A stretch of DNA of 64,000 nucleotides from Rhodalgimonas zhirmunskyi (GTDB lineage Bacteria > Pseudomonadota > Alphaproteobacteria > Rhodobacterales > Rhodobacteraceae), in NCBI GenBank assembly GCA_030848925.1, contig JANFFA010000005.1:233632-297631 (forward strand), read 5' to 3'. Made by a program: the position numbers and the translations under genes. The notes under the pieces are model-generated. The model searched no databases, was not told where the DNA came from, and saw nothing but the letters and a program-made list of their open reading frames with translations. This document shows positions 42,475-58,728 of the stretch, piece after piece (position 1 is the first letter of the stretch; each line of letters begins with the position of its first letter).

Positions 42475-43878
42475 ATGGACGAGATCATTACATGGAGCGC
42501 GGCCACCACCGCCAAGCGGTTGGCACAAGGCAGCGTGAAGGTGGCCGAGGTGACCCGTGCGCATCTTGACCGGATCGAGACATGCGAGCCGGGATTGCGC
42601 GCCGTGGTCGAACCGATGGCCGAGGTCGCGATGGCACAGGCCGAGGCGATGGATCGTGAGAAGCCCGACAATCCGCCCGCGCTTTGGGGCCTGCCGGTGA
42701 CGTTCAAGATCAATGTCGATTTCGAAGGCTATCCCAATTCCAATGGCCTGCCCGCGCTGAACGACAAACCCGCCGACAGCGATGCGCCGGTGGTGGCCAA
42801 CCTCAAGGCCGGGGGCGCGGTGCCAATCGGGCGCACCTCGACGCCGGAATTCAGCCTTCGGTTCTTCACCTCGAACCCGATCTATGGCCGCACCTTGAAC
42901 CCGTGGGACAAGGGATTGACCTCGGGCGGGTCGTCCGGCGGGGCGTCGTCGGCGGTGGCCTCGGGCATGGGGGTTCTGGGCCATGGCAACGATCTGGGCG
43001 GAAGCCTGCGTTATCCGGCCTATTGCTGTGGCTTGGCGACGTTGCGCCCGTCGATGGGCCGTGTGCCCGCCTTCAACAAGACCCCGGCCGAGCGCCCCGC
43101 GATGACCCAGATGATGAGTGTGCAGGGCGTGATCGCGCGCGAGGTAGGCGACGTGAAGCTGGCCTATGACGTGCTGCGCCGGCGTTCATCGCTTGATCCG
43201 TTGTGGAACGGGGCCGAGGACAGCGGACGCACGCGCGGCGACCGGCCCTTGCGCGTGGGTTACTGTGTCGATGCGTTCGGCGATGGCAAGGTCGACCCGG
43301 ACGTGGCCCGCGCCGTCGAGGCGGCGGTGGGTGCTGCGAAGCAGGCCGGCTACACGGTTGAGGAAGTGGTGCCGCCGATGGCCCGCGAGGCGGCGCAGAC
43401 CTGGGGTGAGTTGCTCAATGCCGAGACGTCGGTGATGATGCTCGACACCATCCGCGAGCTGGGATCCGAGGGCGCGCAGACCGTGATCGACGGCTATGCC
43501 GAAATTTTCGGTGTGCCGGATCAGGCGGGCTTCATGGCGGCGATGTCGCGGCGGCTTTTCATCCATCGCAAGTGGATGGAGATGTTCGATTTCGTCGATG
43601 CGCTGATCCTGCCGGTTTCGGGGCAAAAGCCGTTCGCGGCGGATCAGGATATCGAGCAGCCCGAGACACTGAAGGACATCATGGAGGCCCAGCGGTTCCT
43701 TTATATCGTCAACATGCTGGGCCTGCCGGGGGCCACGGTGCGCACGCTTGAGGCCGCGCCTGTACCTTTGGGCGTGCAGATCATTGGTGACCGGATGGAC
43801 GACGTGATCTGTATGGAGGTGGCGCATCGGATCGAGAAAGAGTTGGCGCTCGACCTTGGGCCGATTGATCCGCGCTAA
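42475..43878 (+). CDS. Amidase signature-family hydrolase
   Basis: A 467-residue amidase with the Ser-cisSer-Lys triad. K78 (LPVTFKINVD), S153/S154 in the GGSSGGASSA signature (151-160), and the nucleophile S177 in NDLGGSLR are present. Such enzymes hydrolyse aliphatic or aryl amides. The GatA subunit of the tRNA amidotransferase belongs to the same family, but this gene has no gatC/gatB neighbours, so it is a stand-alone amidase. GGAGATGGG precedes the ATG at 42475. The substrate is unknown. Confidence 0.87.
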   Translation: MDEIITWSAATTAKRLAQGSVKVAEVTRAHLDRIETCEPGLRAVVEPMAEVAMAQAEAMDREKPDNPPALWGLPVTFKINVDFEGYPNSNGLPALNDKPADSDAPVVANLKAGGAVPIGRTSTPEFSLRFFTSNPIYGRTLNPWDKGLTSGGSSGGASSAVASGMGVLGHGNDLGGSLRYPAYCCGLATLRPSMGRVPAFNKTPAERPAMTQMMSVQGVIAREVGDVKLAYDVLRRRSSLDPLWNGAEDSGRTRGDRPLRVGYCVDAFGDGKVDPDVARAVEAAVGAAKQAGYTVEEVVPPMAREAAQTWGELLNAETSVMMLDTIRELGSEGAQTVIDGYAEIFGVPDQAGFMAAMSRRLFIHRKWMEMFDFVDALILPVSGQKPFAADQDIEQPETLKDIMEAQRFLYIVNMLGLPGATVRTLEAAPVPLGVQIIGDRMDDVICMEVAHRIEKELALDLGPIDPR

Positions 43879-44039
43879 GGCGGCGTAAAGCGGCGGGTGG
43901 CAGGCATGTGCCGCCCGGCCTTGCCCCGGTTTTGCCACAATTTGGCCACCGGGTTGCCCCTTTTCCGTTGCAGCATCGCCTTACTGGACGGGGGTGCCGG
44001 GGGCTTTGCGGCCTCTCTTGGGGAAGAAGGCACCGATTT

Positions 44040-45197
44040 ATGGACGCCGAAAAGAACCATAACGGGCGCGCTGCCGCGCCTGCTTTTGAGCCGGTCGATT
44101 CGACACTGGATGCCGTGCGGCTGATGATGGAGGCCGAGACGCGGCACGAGAGCGTGCATGGCCATGCCGAGCGCGCGCGGGTCGGCGGGCGCGAGGATCA
44201 AGCATCGCGCGCGGCCAGCGTGCAGGACACGCAGCAGCGCAGCGCCAGCGAAACACCCGATCCGGACGCTAATCCCGAAACAAATCGACGTGCGCGGCGC
44301 AGGCAGCGGCGTGGCAAGGCGGCCCTGCCCGAAATCGTTCCGGCGGATACGGTAGAGACGGTTCGCACGCGCGATGCGCTGCATCCCGAATCGGCGCAGG
44401 CCATGTCGGATGATCTGTTTGACGATGTGAGCGAAAACTTCACCGAAGAGAGCGCGGGTCCGGCCCGATCCCGCCGTGGCCCGATCATGTGGTTGGTGGG
44501 GCGGTTGCGGTCGAAACGGCGGTCCGGCGAGGTAGAGGCGGCGGAAGCCGACTGGGGCGATGCCGATCCGCTTTTGTCCTGTGAAGAGGGCGGTCTTGAC
44601 GAGGACGAGGTGCAGATGTTTGCGCCAGAGAGGGCAGAGCGGCCAAACCGAGACCATACGCTAGCGGATGGTGTCGAGGCTGCCGGGCCCGAGGGCCACC
44701 GTCGCGAAGTGTATCATGCCGAAAGTGGCGAGGCCGAGGGCTATGACGAGGATGATCGCGCCGGGCTGTTTGCGGGTCTTGCGGCGCGGGTTCGGGCCTA
44801 TCAGCCCAAGTTTCGCCATTCGATCATGATTGCGATCCTTGCCATCATGATCTGGAACCCGTGGCTATTGCCCGGGTTGGTGTTCGTTGCGATTTGGGTC
44901 GCGCTGATCGCGCATCTGACGGTAGGTCCGGACCGGATGGGCGAGATCATCACCGCGCTGCGCGAGAAGGCGGCGGCGCGTTTCCCCGAGAAGGCCGCAG
45001 AAGTGCATCGGCGGGCCGAGCTTGGGGCAGAGCGGCTGGAGCGGTTGATCGCGCGTTTGCCGGGGCGTTGGAAGGACAAGATCCAGCTTCCCGATTTCAG
45101 CGGTCAAAGCGATGTGCTGTTCGAGGGCGACGATCCGTTTACGCGCCTTGCCCCCCGGCGGCATGACCAACGCGGGGCGGGCACGCCCGCGGAGTGA
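44040..45197 (+). CDS. Unrecognised membrane protein with an acidic N-terminus
   Basis: A 385-residue protein I do not recognise. Residues 1-250 are highly polar and rich in Asp/Glu, Arg and Ala, probably disordered, with a basic patch RRARRRQRRGK. A hydrophobic region of about residues 260-297 (SIMIAILAIMIWNPWLL, FVAIWVALIAHLTVG) forms one long or two short TM segments. A charged helical tail follows (EIITALREKAAARFPEKAAEVHRRAELGAERLERLIARL). The ATG at 44040 follows GAAGAAGG. It lies between the amidase and secE. It may be a scaffold or membrane-bound regulator, with no specific function claimed. Confidence 0.6.
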   Translation: MDAEKNHNGRAAAPAFEPVDSTLDAVRLMMEAETRHESVHGHAERARVGGREDQASRAASVQDTQQRSASETPDPDANPETNRRARRRQRRGKAALPEIVPADTVETVRTRDALHPESAQAMSDDLFDDVSENFTEESAGPARSRRGPIMWLVGRLRSKRRSGEVEAAEADWGDADPLLSCEEGGLDEDEVQMFAPERAERPNRDHTLADGVEAAGPEGHRREVYHAESGEAEGYDEDDRAGLFAGLAARVRAYQPKFRHSIMIAILAIMIWNPWLLPGLVFVAIWVALIAHLTVGPDRMGEIITALREKAAARFPEKAAEVHRRAELGAERLERLIARLPGRWKDKIQLPDFSGQSDVLFEGDDPFTRLAPRRHDQRGAGTPAE

Positions 45198-45312
45198 GTG
45201 CGCGCGCTGTGACCCAGGGACGAGGCAATTCTTCTTCCGACGCGGCGCGGGCTTGAAATCCTGCTGCTGCCCGCGTATGTGGGCCGCGAGATATCCGATA
45301 TAGAGAGCGCCC

Positions 45313-45510
45313 ATGGCCCGCACCAATCCGTTTCAGTTCATCCAGCAGGTCCGCTCGGAAGTCGCCAAGGTCGTCTGGCCGACGCGGCGCGAGGTTCTGC
45401 TGACCACGGTGATGGTGTTCATCATGGCGACGCTGACCGCGATCTTTTTCTCGCTGGTCGATATCGTGATCAAATCCGGCTTGAACGGCATCCTGCATAT
45501 GTTCGGCTGA
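45313..45510 (+). CDS. secE: Preprotein translocase subunit SecE
   Basis: A 65-residue single-span SecE of the short bacterial type. The amphipathic N-terminal helix (QFIQQVRSEVAKVVWPTRREVL) is the conserved region that clamps SecY. One TM follows. It heads the secE-nusG block but is separated from nusG by 295 bases holding a terminator. No tRNA-Trp precedes it, unlike in many genomes. Confidence 0.95.
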   Translation: MARTNPFQFIQQVRSEVAKVVWPTRREVLLTTVMVFIMATLTAIFFSLVDIVIKSGLNGILHMFG

Positions 45511-45582
45511 GGCCGGGGATTTCGCGGCACCGTCCGTGGCGTGATGCGTGGCGCGATCCGCCACACGGCCTTGGACCTGTAT

Positions 45583-45618
45583 CCTGTAAAGCATCTGGTA
45601 AAGCATCGGGCGGAGCAT
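45583..45618. repeat. 12-bp tandem repeat, three copies, between secE and nusG
   Basis: Units CCTGTAAAGCAT, CTGGTAAAGCAT and CGGGCGGAGCAT abut each other, each ending in AGCAT. The array lies in the 295-base secE-nusG gap, which also holds a hairpin GTGGCG/CGCCAC around 45537-45566 and the terminator at 45694. Confidence 0.6.
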
Positions 45619-45693
45619 TTGGCAAACTTGCCCTGACCCCTTGAATTCGTGCCTGCATAACGGTAGGTGAGCCAAACTTCCCGAAATTGGCGT

Positions 45694-45722
45694 GCGGCGA
45701 TTCGAGCCTCGCGCCGCTTTTT
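45694..45722 (+). terminator. Intrinsic terminator between secE and nusG
   Basis: GCGGCG (45694-45699) pairs with CGCCGC (45712-45717) with an inner CGA/TCG pairing, followed at once by TTTTT (45718-45722). A terminator here implies that nusG has its own promoter or is expressed by read-through. Confidence 0.65.
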
Positions 45723-45805
45723 ATTGTCGGGATGTTGGCGCCACGCGGCGCCGGCGATGGAATGAAAGCGGCCACGCGCCGCTGCAAAAGCGGGAATGAT
45801 CGCAG

Positions 45806-46339
45806 ATGGCGAAACGGTGGTACTCGGTTAGCGTTCTCTCGAACTTCGAGAAGAAGGTCGCCGAGCAGATCAGACAGCAGGTGGAAGAGCAGGGACTCGA
45901 GGATCAGATCGACGAGGTTCTGGTGCCCACCGAAGAAGTGATCGAAGTGCGCCGGGGCAAGAAAGTCTCTGCCGAGCGGCGCTTCATGCCGGGCTATGTG
46001 CTGGTTCACATGGAGATGAGCGATCAGGGCTATCACCTGATTTCCTCGATCAACCGCGTCACCGGGTTCCTTGGACCGCAGGGCCGCCCGATGCCGATGC
46101 GCGATGCCGAGGTCGAGGGTATCCTTGGCCGCGTCGCGGAAGGCGAAGAAGCGCCGAAGCTTCTGATCTCGTTCGAGATCGGCGAGCGGGTGAAGGTCAA
46201 CGACGGCCCGTTCGAAGATTTCGACGGCATGGTCGAGGAAGTGGACGACGACAACCAGCGCCTGAAGGTGACGGTGTCGATCTTTGGCCGGGAAACCCCG
46301 GTCGAACTGGAATTCACGCAGGTCACCAAGCAAGGGTGA
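45806..46339 (+). CDS. nusG: Transcription termination/antitermination protein NusG
   Basis: A 177-residue NusG. The N-terminal NGN domain (KRWYSVSVLSNFEKKVAEQI ... MPGYVLVHMEM) binds RNA polymerase beta-prime. The C-terminal KOW domain (IGERVKVNDGPFEDFDGMVEEVD) contacts Rho or S10. Length and sequence are typical. It is followed by a hairpin and then rplK. Confidence 0.96.
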   Translation: MAKRWYSVSVLSNFEKKVAEQIRQQVEEQGLEDQIDEVLVPTEEVIEVRRGKKVSAERRFMPGYVLVHMEMSDQGYHLISSINRVTGFLGPQGRPMPMRDAEVEGILGRVAEGEEAPKLLISFEIGERVKVNDGPFEDFDGMVEEVDDDNQRLKVTVSIFGRETPVELEFTQVTKQG

Positions 46340-46349
46340 CAGGCGGAAT

Positions 46350-46371
46350 GATGGGCGGTTTCGCCCATCTT
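46350..46371 (+). terminator. Hairpin after nusG
   Basis: GATGGGCG (46350-46357) pairs perfectly with CGCCCATC (46362-46369) across a GTTT loop, followed by only two T residues. It begins 11 bases after the nusG stop. It is a weak terminator or RNA-processing site. Confidence 0.55.
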
Positions 46372-46405
46372 GCGGGGGGTTCCCCGTTCGTTTGCGGGAG
46401 GCAAG

Positions 46406-46500
46406 GGCACGCGTGCCGGAGCCGCACCGCGCTAGTGGAGTGAATGGCGGCGCGCTGTCATTCGTAGGGCACACACATTCGTGTGCCGATGAAAAGGAGA
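46406..46500 (+). promoter_or_regulatory. Structured leader of the rplK-rplA operon (candidate L1 site)
   Basis: Two perfect short stems lie just before rplK: GGCACGCGTGCC (46406-46417) and GGCACAC-ACATTC-GTGTGCC (46468-46487), followed by AAGGAGAAGG. Ribosomal protein L1 represses this operon in other bacteria by binding a leader hairpin. The second stem, five bases from the ribosome site, is the best candidate. The assignment rests on position only. Confidence 0.35.
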
Positions 46501-46506
46501 AGGCCA

Positions 46507-46932
46507 ATGGCCAAGAAACTCGCCGGGAAGATGAAACTTCAGGTCCCCGCCGGTCAGGCAAACCCGTCGCCGCCCGTCGGCCCTGCGCTGGGTCAGCGCG
46601 GCATCAACATCATGGAATTCTGCAAGGCGTTCAACGCCAAGACCGCAGACCTCGAGCCCGGTGCGCCGTGCCCGACCGTGATCACCTACTATCAGGACAA
46701 GTCCTTCACCATGGACATCAAGACGCCGCCCGCGTCGTATTTCCTGAAGAAGGCCGCGAAGCTGAAATCCGGCGCCAAGACCCCGTCGCGTGAAGTCGTG
46801 GGTTCGGTGACCGTCAAGCAGGTGCGCGAGATCGCCGAAGCGAAGATGAAAGATCTGAACGCCAACGATATCGAGGCGGCCATGAAGATCATCGTTGGCT
46901 CTGCCAACTCCATGGGCATCGAGGTGAAGTAA
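46507..46932 (+). CDS. rplK: 50S ribosomal protein L11
   Basis: A 141-residue L11, part of the GTPase-associated centre with 23S r[31 protein letters not shown] is the conserved N-terminal domain and SMGIEVK the C-terminus. The ATG at 46507 is set by AAGGAGAAGG. The stop is followed after one base by rplA. Confidence 0.97.
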   Translation: MAKKLAGKMKLQVPAGQANPSPPVGPALGQRGINIMEFCKAFNAKTADLEPGAPCPTVITYYQDKSFTMDIKTPPASYFLKKAAKLKSGAKTPSREVVGSVTVKQVREIAEAKMKDLNANDIEAAMKIIVGSANSMGIEVK

Positions 46933-46933
46933 G

Positions 46934-47653
46934 ATGGCAAAGTTTGGAAAACGCACCCGCGCCGCACGTGAAGCCTTTGCAGGCAAAGAAGATGTGACCG
47001 TGGAAGAGGCCGTCGCCCTGATCAAGGGCAACGCCAAAGCGAAATTCGACGAAACCGTCGAGATCGCCATGCAGCTGGGCGTCGATCCGCGCCACGCGGA
47101 CCAGATGGTTCGCGGTGTTGTCGGCCTGCCCAACGGCACCGGCAAGAACGTGCGCGTCGCCGTGTTCGCCCGTGGCCCCAAGGCCGATGAAGCAACGGCC
47201 GCTGGCGCCGACATCGTCGGTGCAGAGGACCTGATGGAAACCGTCCAAGGCGGCACGATCGATTTCGATCGCTGCATCGCCACGCCCGACATGATGCCGA
47301 TCGTTGGCCGTCTGGGTAAGGTTCTGGGCCCGCGTAACCTGATGCCGAACCCCAAGGTTGGCACGGTGACGATGGACGTCAAGGAGGCCGTTGAGGCAGC
47401 CAAAGGCGGTCAGGTTCAGTTCAAGGCCGAGAAAGCCGGTGTGGTTCACGCCGGTGTTGGCAAGGCGTCGTTCGACGAAGCCAAGCTGGTCGAAAACATC
47501 CGCGCCTTCGTGGAAGCCGTGGCCAAGGCCAAGCCCTCGGGCGCCAAGGGCACCTACATGAAGAAAATCTCGCTCAGCTCGACCATGGGCCCGAGCGTGA
47601 CCGTCACGGTCGACAGCGCAATGGAAGCCTCGGCTGCCGAAGCTGCTGAATAA
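46934..47653 (+). CDS. rplA: 50S ribosomal protein L1
   Basis: A 239-residue L1 that binds the L1 stalk of 23S rRNA and represses its own operon in other bacteria. The conserved segment [21 protein letters not shown] is present. An extra Ala/Glu-rich C-terminus ([10 protein letters not shown]) is seen. It ends with a strong terminator instead of continuing into rplJ. Confidence 0.97.
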   Translation: MAKFGKRTRAAREAFAGKEDVTVEEAVALIKGNAKAKFDETVEIAMQLGVDPRHADQMVRGVVGLPNGTGKNVRVAVFARGPKADEATAAGADIVGAEDLMETVQGGTIDFDRCIATPDMMPIVGRLGKVLGPRNLMPNPKVGTVTMDVKEAVEAAKGGQVQFKAEKAGVVHAGVGKASFDEAKLVENIRAFVEAVAKAKPSGAKGTYMKKISLSSTMGPSVTVTVDSAMEASAAEAAE

Positions 47654-47673
47654 TCGCTGCCGGATTCGAATTG

Positions 47674-47704
47674 AAAAGGGGCGCCTTGCGGGGCGCCCCT
47701 TTTT
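47674..47704 (+). terminator. Strong bidirectional terminator after rplA
   Basis: AAAAGGGGCGCC (47674-47685) pairs over 12 bases with GGCGCCCCTTTT (47692-47703) across a six-base loop, ending in a T-run to 47704. The A-run before the stem makes it work on the minus strand as well, so it also terminates the convergent dddL gene. Confidence 0.9.
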
Positions 47705-47730
47705 CGTTTTGCTGGATGCGTTCGGCGTGA

Positions 47731-48450
47731 TCAGATCCCGTGTTCGACCCGCTTGCGCCGCGAGCGTGAGAATTTCATGCCGGGTTGCGCCAACCGGTCG
47801 CTTGGCCCGATCCAGGCATAGGCCAGAAGGCAGGGTTCATATTTGCCGGTGGTGATGCGGTGTTCATCCCCGGGGCTGTTGAGGATGAGCGAGCCGGGCG
47901 AATAGACCGCCGTCTGGTTTTCCGACCAAGCGCCCGAGACCGAGATATAGCTTTCCTCAATGTCGTGGTGGCTGTGCTGCGGATAGGTGGTTGAGGGCGC
48001 GAACAGGACGAAGCCAAAGATCAGGCGTTCGGACAAAACCGGGCCTTGGGGTCCGAGCACTTCGCAATAGGCGTATTTGCGTTCCAGCGTGCGCGGCACC
48101 TTCTCGTAGCCGTATTCCCATGTGAGCCGGTCCGAGATTCGTTCGAGTGCCGCGCTCATCCCGGCGAGCGCGCCGCGTTTGCCGTTGTCGAGCGCGCGGG
48201 GCAGGTGGGCCGTGACCGGTTTGACCGCCGGTGTGCGCTCGTGCATCACCGGGTTGCTGTCGAGGATCTGCGAGAGCGTATCGCGCACCCGCTTGCGGTG
48301 ACTGCGGATCGCGGTGCTGCCACCGTCCGAGCCATGCCGATAAAGCGTGTCGAACTCACGCAGGAGGTAATACCAGCTTGGGCTGTCGGAAAGCTTTTCG
48401 GGGTTGGTGGTGAGGTCGGGCGCGGCGCCCATGGTGAAGTGATCTGTCAT
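47731..48450 (-). CDS. dddL: Dimethylsulfoniopropionate lyase DddL
   Basis: A 239-residue cupin of the DddL type, which cleaves the algal osmolyte DMSP to dimethyl sulfide and acrylate. The metal-binding cupin motif HxHxxxExxxY-like is present as H159-S-H161 followed by E165 and Y168 (YPQHSHHDIEESY), and the second cupin motif supplies H197 (NSPGDEHRITTG). The upstream helical part (REFDTLYR, IRSHRKRVRDTLSQIL) and the end LAQPGMKFSR are typical of DddL. ATG 48450 is taken, with ATGs at 48465 and 48432 as alternatives, as none has a strong ribosome site. It is inserted on the opposite strand between rplA and rplJ. Confidence 0.87.
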   Translation of the reverse strand: MTDHFTMGAAPDLTTNPEKLSDSPSWYYLLREFDTLYRHGSDGGSTAIRSHRKRVRDTLSQILDSNPVMHERTPAVKPVTAHLPRALDNGKRGALAGMSAALERISDRLTWEYGYEKVPRTLERKYAYCEVLGPQGPVLSERLIFGFVLFAPSTTYPQHSHHDIEESYISVSGAWSENQTAVYSPGSLILNSPGDEHRITTGKYEPCLLAYAWIGPSDRLAQPGMKFSRSRRKRVEHGI

Positions 48451-48588
48451 GACGAGCGCCTGCATGCGAAGGATATGTGCTAGGGTAACCACGACGGCCC
48501 CTTTTCGCGCAAGAGGCTTGGTTCGGGCGGGCGCATGGCTGTGTCAGCCAGTCGGTCGGAGCATTAAGGCATTATTAAGCCGCTGACC

Positions 48589-48616
48589 CTTGCTCTTTGC
48601 GCGTCGAAGTTATAGA
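48589..48616 (+). promoter_or_regulatory. Candidate rplJ promoter
   Basis: CTTGCT (48589-48594) and TATAGA (48611-48616) are separated by 16 bases and would start transcription near 48623, giving a leader of about 240 bases before rplJ. The -10 element is good and the -35 element only fair. Confidence 0.45.
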
Positions 48617-48689
48617 TCAGCCCTCGCAGATCAGCGTGCGATTCGTCGTGCGCTGTTTTCTGTTTCGTCCAAGACGGTGGGTGGGATGC

Positions 48690-48860
48690 ATCTGGTATCC
48701 CTTAATCTCCTGCCTGAGACGGGTCATGACTTTGGTTTTCCGCGGGTCTTGCGACCTCGGGCGGCCTTGGCTTCAGCCCCGTAGAACGGACCTGAGTGCC
48801 GGAGCAATCCGGCGAAACTGAGCCGGGCGGGGATGACCTGCCCATAATTGGAGTGAAACT
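48690..48860 (+). ncRNA. Probable L10 leader (autoregulatory mRNA element)
   Basis: The leader before rplJ contains GCCGGA-GCAA-TCCGGC (48798-48813), a perfect six-base stem closed by a GNRA tetraloop, flanked by GAGT and GAAACTGAG, with further pairings upstream. In other bacteria the L10-L7/L12 complex binds a kink-turn leader here to repress its own synthesis. Position and hairpin fit. I could not confirm the full kink-turn by eye. Confidence 0.5.
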
Positions 48861-49379
48861 GTGGATAGAGCCCAGAAAGAGAAAGTGGTCGAGGAACTCG
48901 GCCAGATCTTCGAAAGCTCTGGCGTTGTTGTGGTAGCACATTACGCCGGTCTGACAGTTGCCGAGATGCAGGATCTTCGTGCTCGCGCAAGCGAAGCCGA
49001 GGCCTCCGTACGCGTCGCCAAGAACAGGCTCGCCAAGATCGCCCTCGAGGGCAAGCCCTGCGAAAGCATGGGTTCGCTTCTCACGGGCATGACCGTGCTT
49101 ACCTATTCCGAGGACCCCGTGGCAGCAGCCAAGGTGGCCGAGGACTACGCCAAGGAGAACAAGAAGTTCGAAATCCTTGGCGGTGCAATGGGTGAGAACG
49201 CTCTCGACCGTGCCGGCGTTGAAGCCGTGTCCAAAATGCCGTCCCGCGAGGAGCTTATTGCTACCATCGCAGGCATGCTTGGCGCGCCCGCTTCGAACAT
49301 CGCCGGTGCTATTGGCGCACCTGCTTCGAATATCGCTTCCATCCTCACCACGATCGAGGAAAAGGCGGAAGCGGCCTAA
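48861..49379 (+). CDS. rplJ: 50S ribosomal protein L10
   Basis: A 172-residue L10, the base of the L7/L12 stalk. It starts with GTG after TTGGAG. The sequence [20 protein letters not shown] is typical. The C-terminal helix that binds L7/L12 dimers carries a doubled [18 protein letters not shown] repeat, an extension seen in alphaproteobacterial L10. Confidence 0.96.
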   Translation: MDRAQKEKVVEELGQIFESSGVVVVAHYAGLTVAEMQDLRARASEAEASVRVAKNRLAKIALEGKPCESMGSLLTGMTVLTYSEDPVAAAKVAEDYAKENKKFEILGGAMGENALDRAGVEAVSKMPSREELIATIAGMLGAPASNIAGAIGAPASNIASILTTIEEKAEAA

Positions 49380-49451
49380 GGCAATGGATGATCGGCGTCG
49401 GGCATTGCCCCCGACGTTGGAACACAAATCTGAAAACGGAAAGCAAGTAAC

Positions 49452-49832
49452 ATGGCTGATCTGAAAAAACTCGCAGAAGAGATCGTTGGTCTGACGCTTC
49501 TCGAAGCACAAGAACTGAAAACCATCCTCAAGGACGAATACGGCATCGAGCCCGCTGCTGGCGGCGCTGTCATGATGGCCGGCCCCGCAGGCGATGCCGG
49601 CGGCGCAGCCGAAGAGGAACAGACTGAATTCGACGTGATCCTGGTTTCGGCCGGCGCATCGAAAATCAACGTCATCAAAGAAGTCCGCGGCATCACCGGC
49701 CTGGGCCTCAAAGAAGCCAAAGAGCTGGTTGAAGCCGGCGGCAAGGCTGTCAAAGAGCAGGTTTCCAAGGACGAAGCCGAAGACATCAAAGGCAAGCTGG
49801 AAGCAGCTGGCGCCGAAGTCGAGCTCAAGTAA
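49452..49832 (+). CDS. rplL: 50S ribosomal protein L7/L12
   Basis: A 126-residue L7/L12 stalk protein. The N-terminal dimerisation helix, an Ala/Gly-rich hinge ([19 protein letters not shown]) and the C-terminal factor-binding domain ([22 protein letters not shown]) are all present. Two hairpins follow before rpoB. Confidence 0.97.
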   Translation: MADLKKLAEEIVGLTLLEAQELKTILKDEYGIEPAAGGAVMMAGPAGDAGGAAEEEQTEFDVILVSAGASKINVIKEVRGITGLGLKEAKELVEAGGKAVKEQVSKDEAEDIKGKLEAAGAEVELK

Positions 49833-49866
49833 TCGGTATTTCCGGGGCAACCCGGACAACATCGCA

Positions 49867-49895
49867 GGCTGGACCCGGGAAAACCGGGTCCAGCC
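49867..49895 (+). terminator. Perfect hairpin in the rplL-rpoB gap
   Basis: GGCTGGACCCGG (49867-49878) pairs with CCGGGTCCAGCC (49884-49895) over 12 bases around a GAAAA loop, with no T-run. In E. coli the same gap holds an RNase III processing site. This stem is a good candidate for such a site. Confidence 0.65.
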
Positions 49896-49912
49896 GAACC
49901 TGTCTTGGTAAG

Positions 49913-49934
49913 AGCCCTGAGCAAAGGGCTTTTT
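49913..49934 (+). terminator. Attenuator hairpin in the rplL-rpoB gap
   Basis: AGCCCT (49913-49918) pairs with AGGGCT (49925-49930) and runs into TTTTT (49930-49934). Outer bases CTTGG/CCAAG can extend the pairing. It is a partial terminator that would lower rpoBC expression relative to the ribosomal proteins. Confidence 0.7.
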
Positions 49935-50076
49935 CCAAGGATTGGTTCGAAAAGATCGGGAGGCCACCTTGGGACGGTGGCCAGGAATGGATCGAGAATC
50001 AGCCTGTCTCTTATGGGTCAAGGCGCCGAGCCCCGACGGCGCGCTTACCCGGCGAGAAACGAAAGGTGACCATCGC

Positions 50077-54216
<4,140 letters not shown>

Positions 54217-54228
54217 CACCCTCCCAAG

Positions 54229-54248
54229 GGTGCGCCTGCGGGCGCACC
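54229..54248 (+). other. Hairpin between rpoB and rpoC
   Basis: GGTGCGCC-TGCG-GGCGCACC is a perfect eight-base stem with a four-base loop in the 68-base gap. No T-run follows, so it is probably a processing or stability element rather than a terminator. Confidence 0.55.
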
Positions 54249-54284
54249 TTCCCCCCTCCCTTCCGCACTTATGAGGACATCTAA

Positions 54285-58544
<4,260 letters not shown>

Positions 58545-58570
58545 TCAGCGCTCTTAGCGAGTTCTGACAG

Positions 58571-58600
58571 GCCCCCGCCGGGACACCGGCGGGGGCTTTT
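58571..58600 (+). terminator. Strong terminator after rpoC
   Basis: GCCCCCGCCGG (58571-58581) pairs with CCGGCGGGGGC (58586-58596) over 11 bases around GACA, followed by TTTT. It closes the rplJL-rpoBC transcription unit. Confidence 0.9.
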
Positions 58601-58728
58601 GCGTGTCTGGCCTCTGCCATCCATTCAACCGGCAATGGGGTCTTTCTTTCGCCGCATCGGCATGGTTTCATCCCGCGAAAGCGCGGTGGACCCGCGGGGA
58701 AGAGGGACCTGGGAAGAGGGACAGACTC

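Larger units (their letters stand above)
48451..48860. other. 410-base region between dddL and rplJ
   Basis: No protein gene is supported. It should hold the dddL promoter on the minus strand and the rplJ promoter and leader on the plus strand, both listed separately. Nothing mobile-element-like (terminal repeat, integrase remnant) is visible at either end. Confidence 0.6.

Noticed and set aside
45198..45312. tRNA-Trp upstream of secE
   Set aside because: No cloverleaf or T-arm consensus could be found in this gap. I found no tRNA anywhere in the window.
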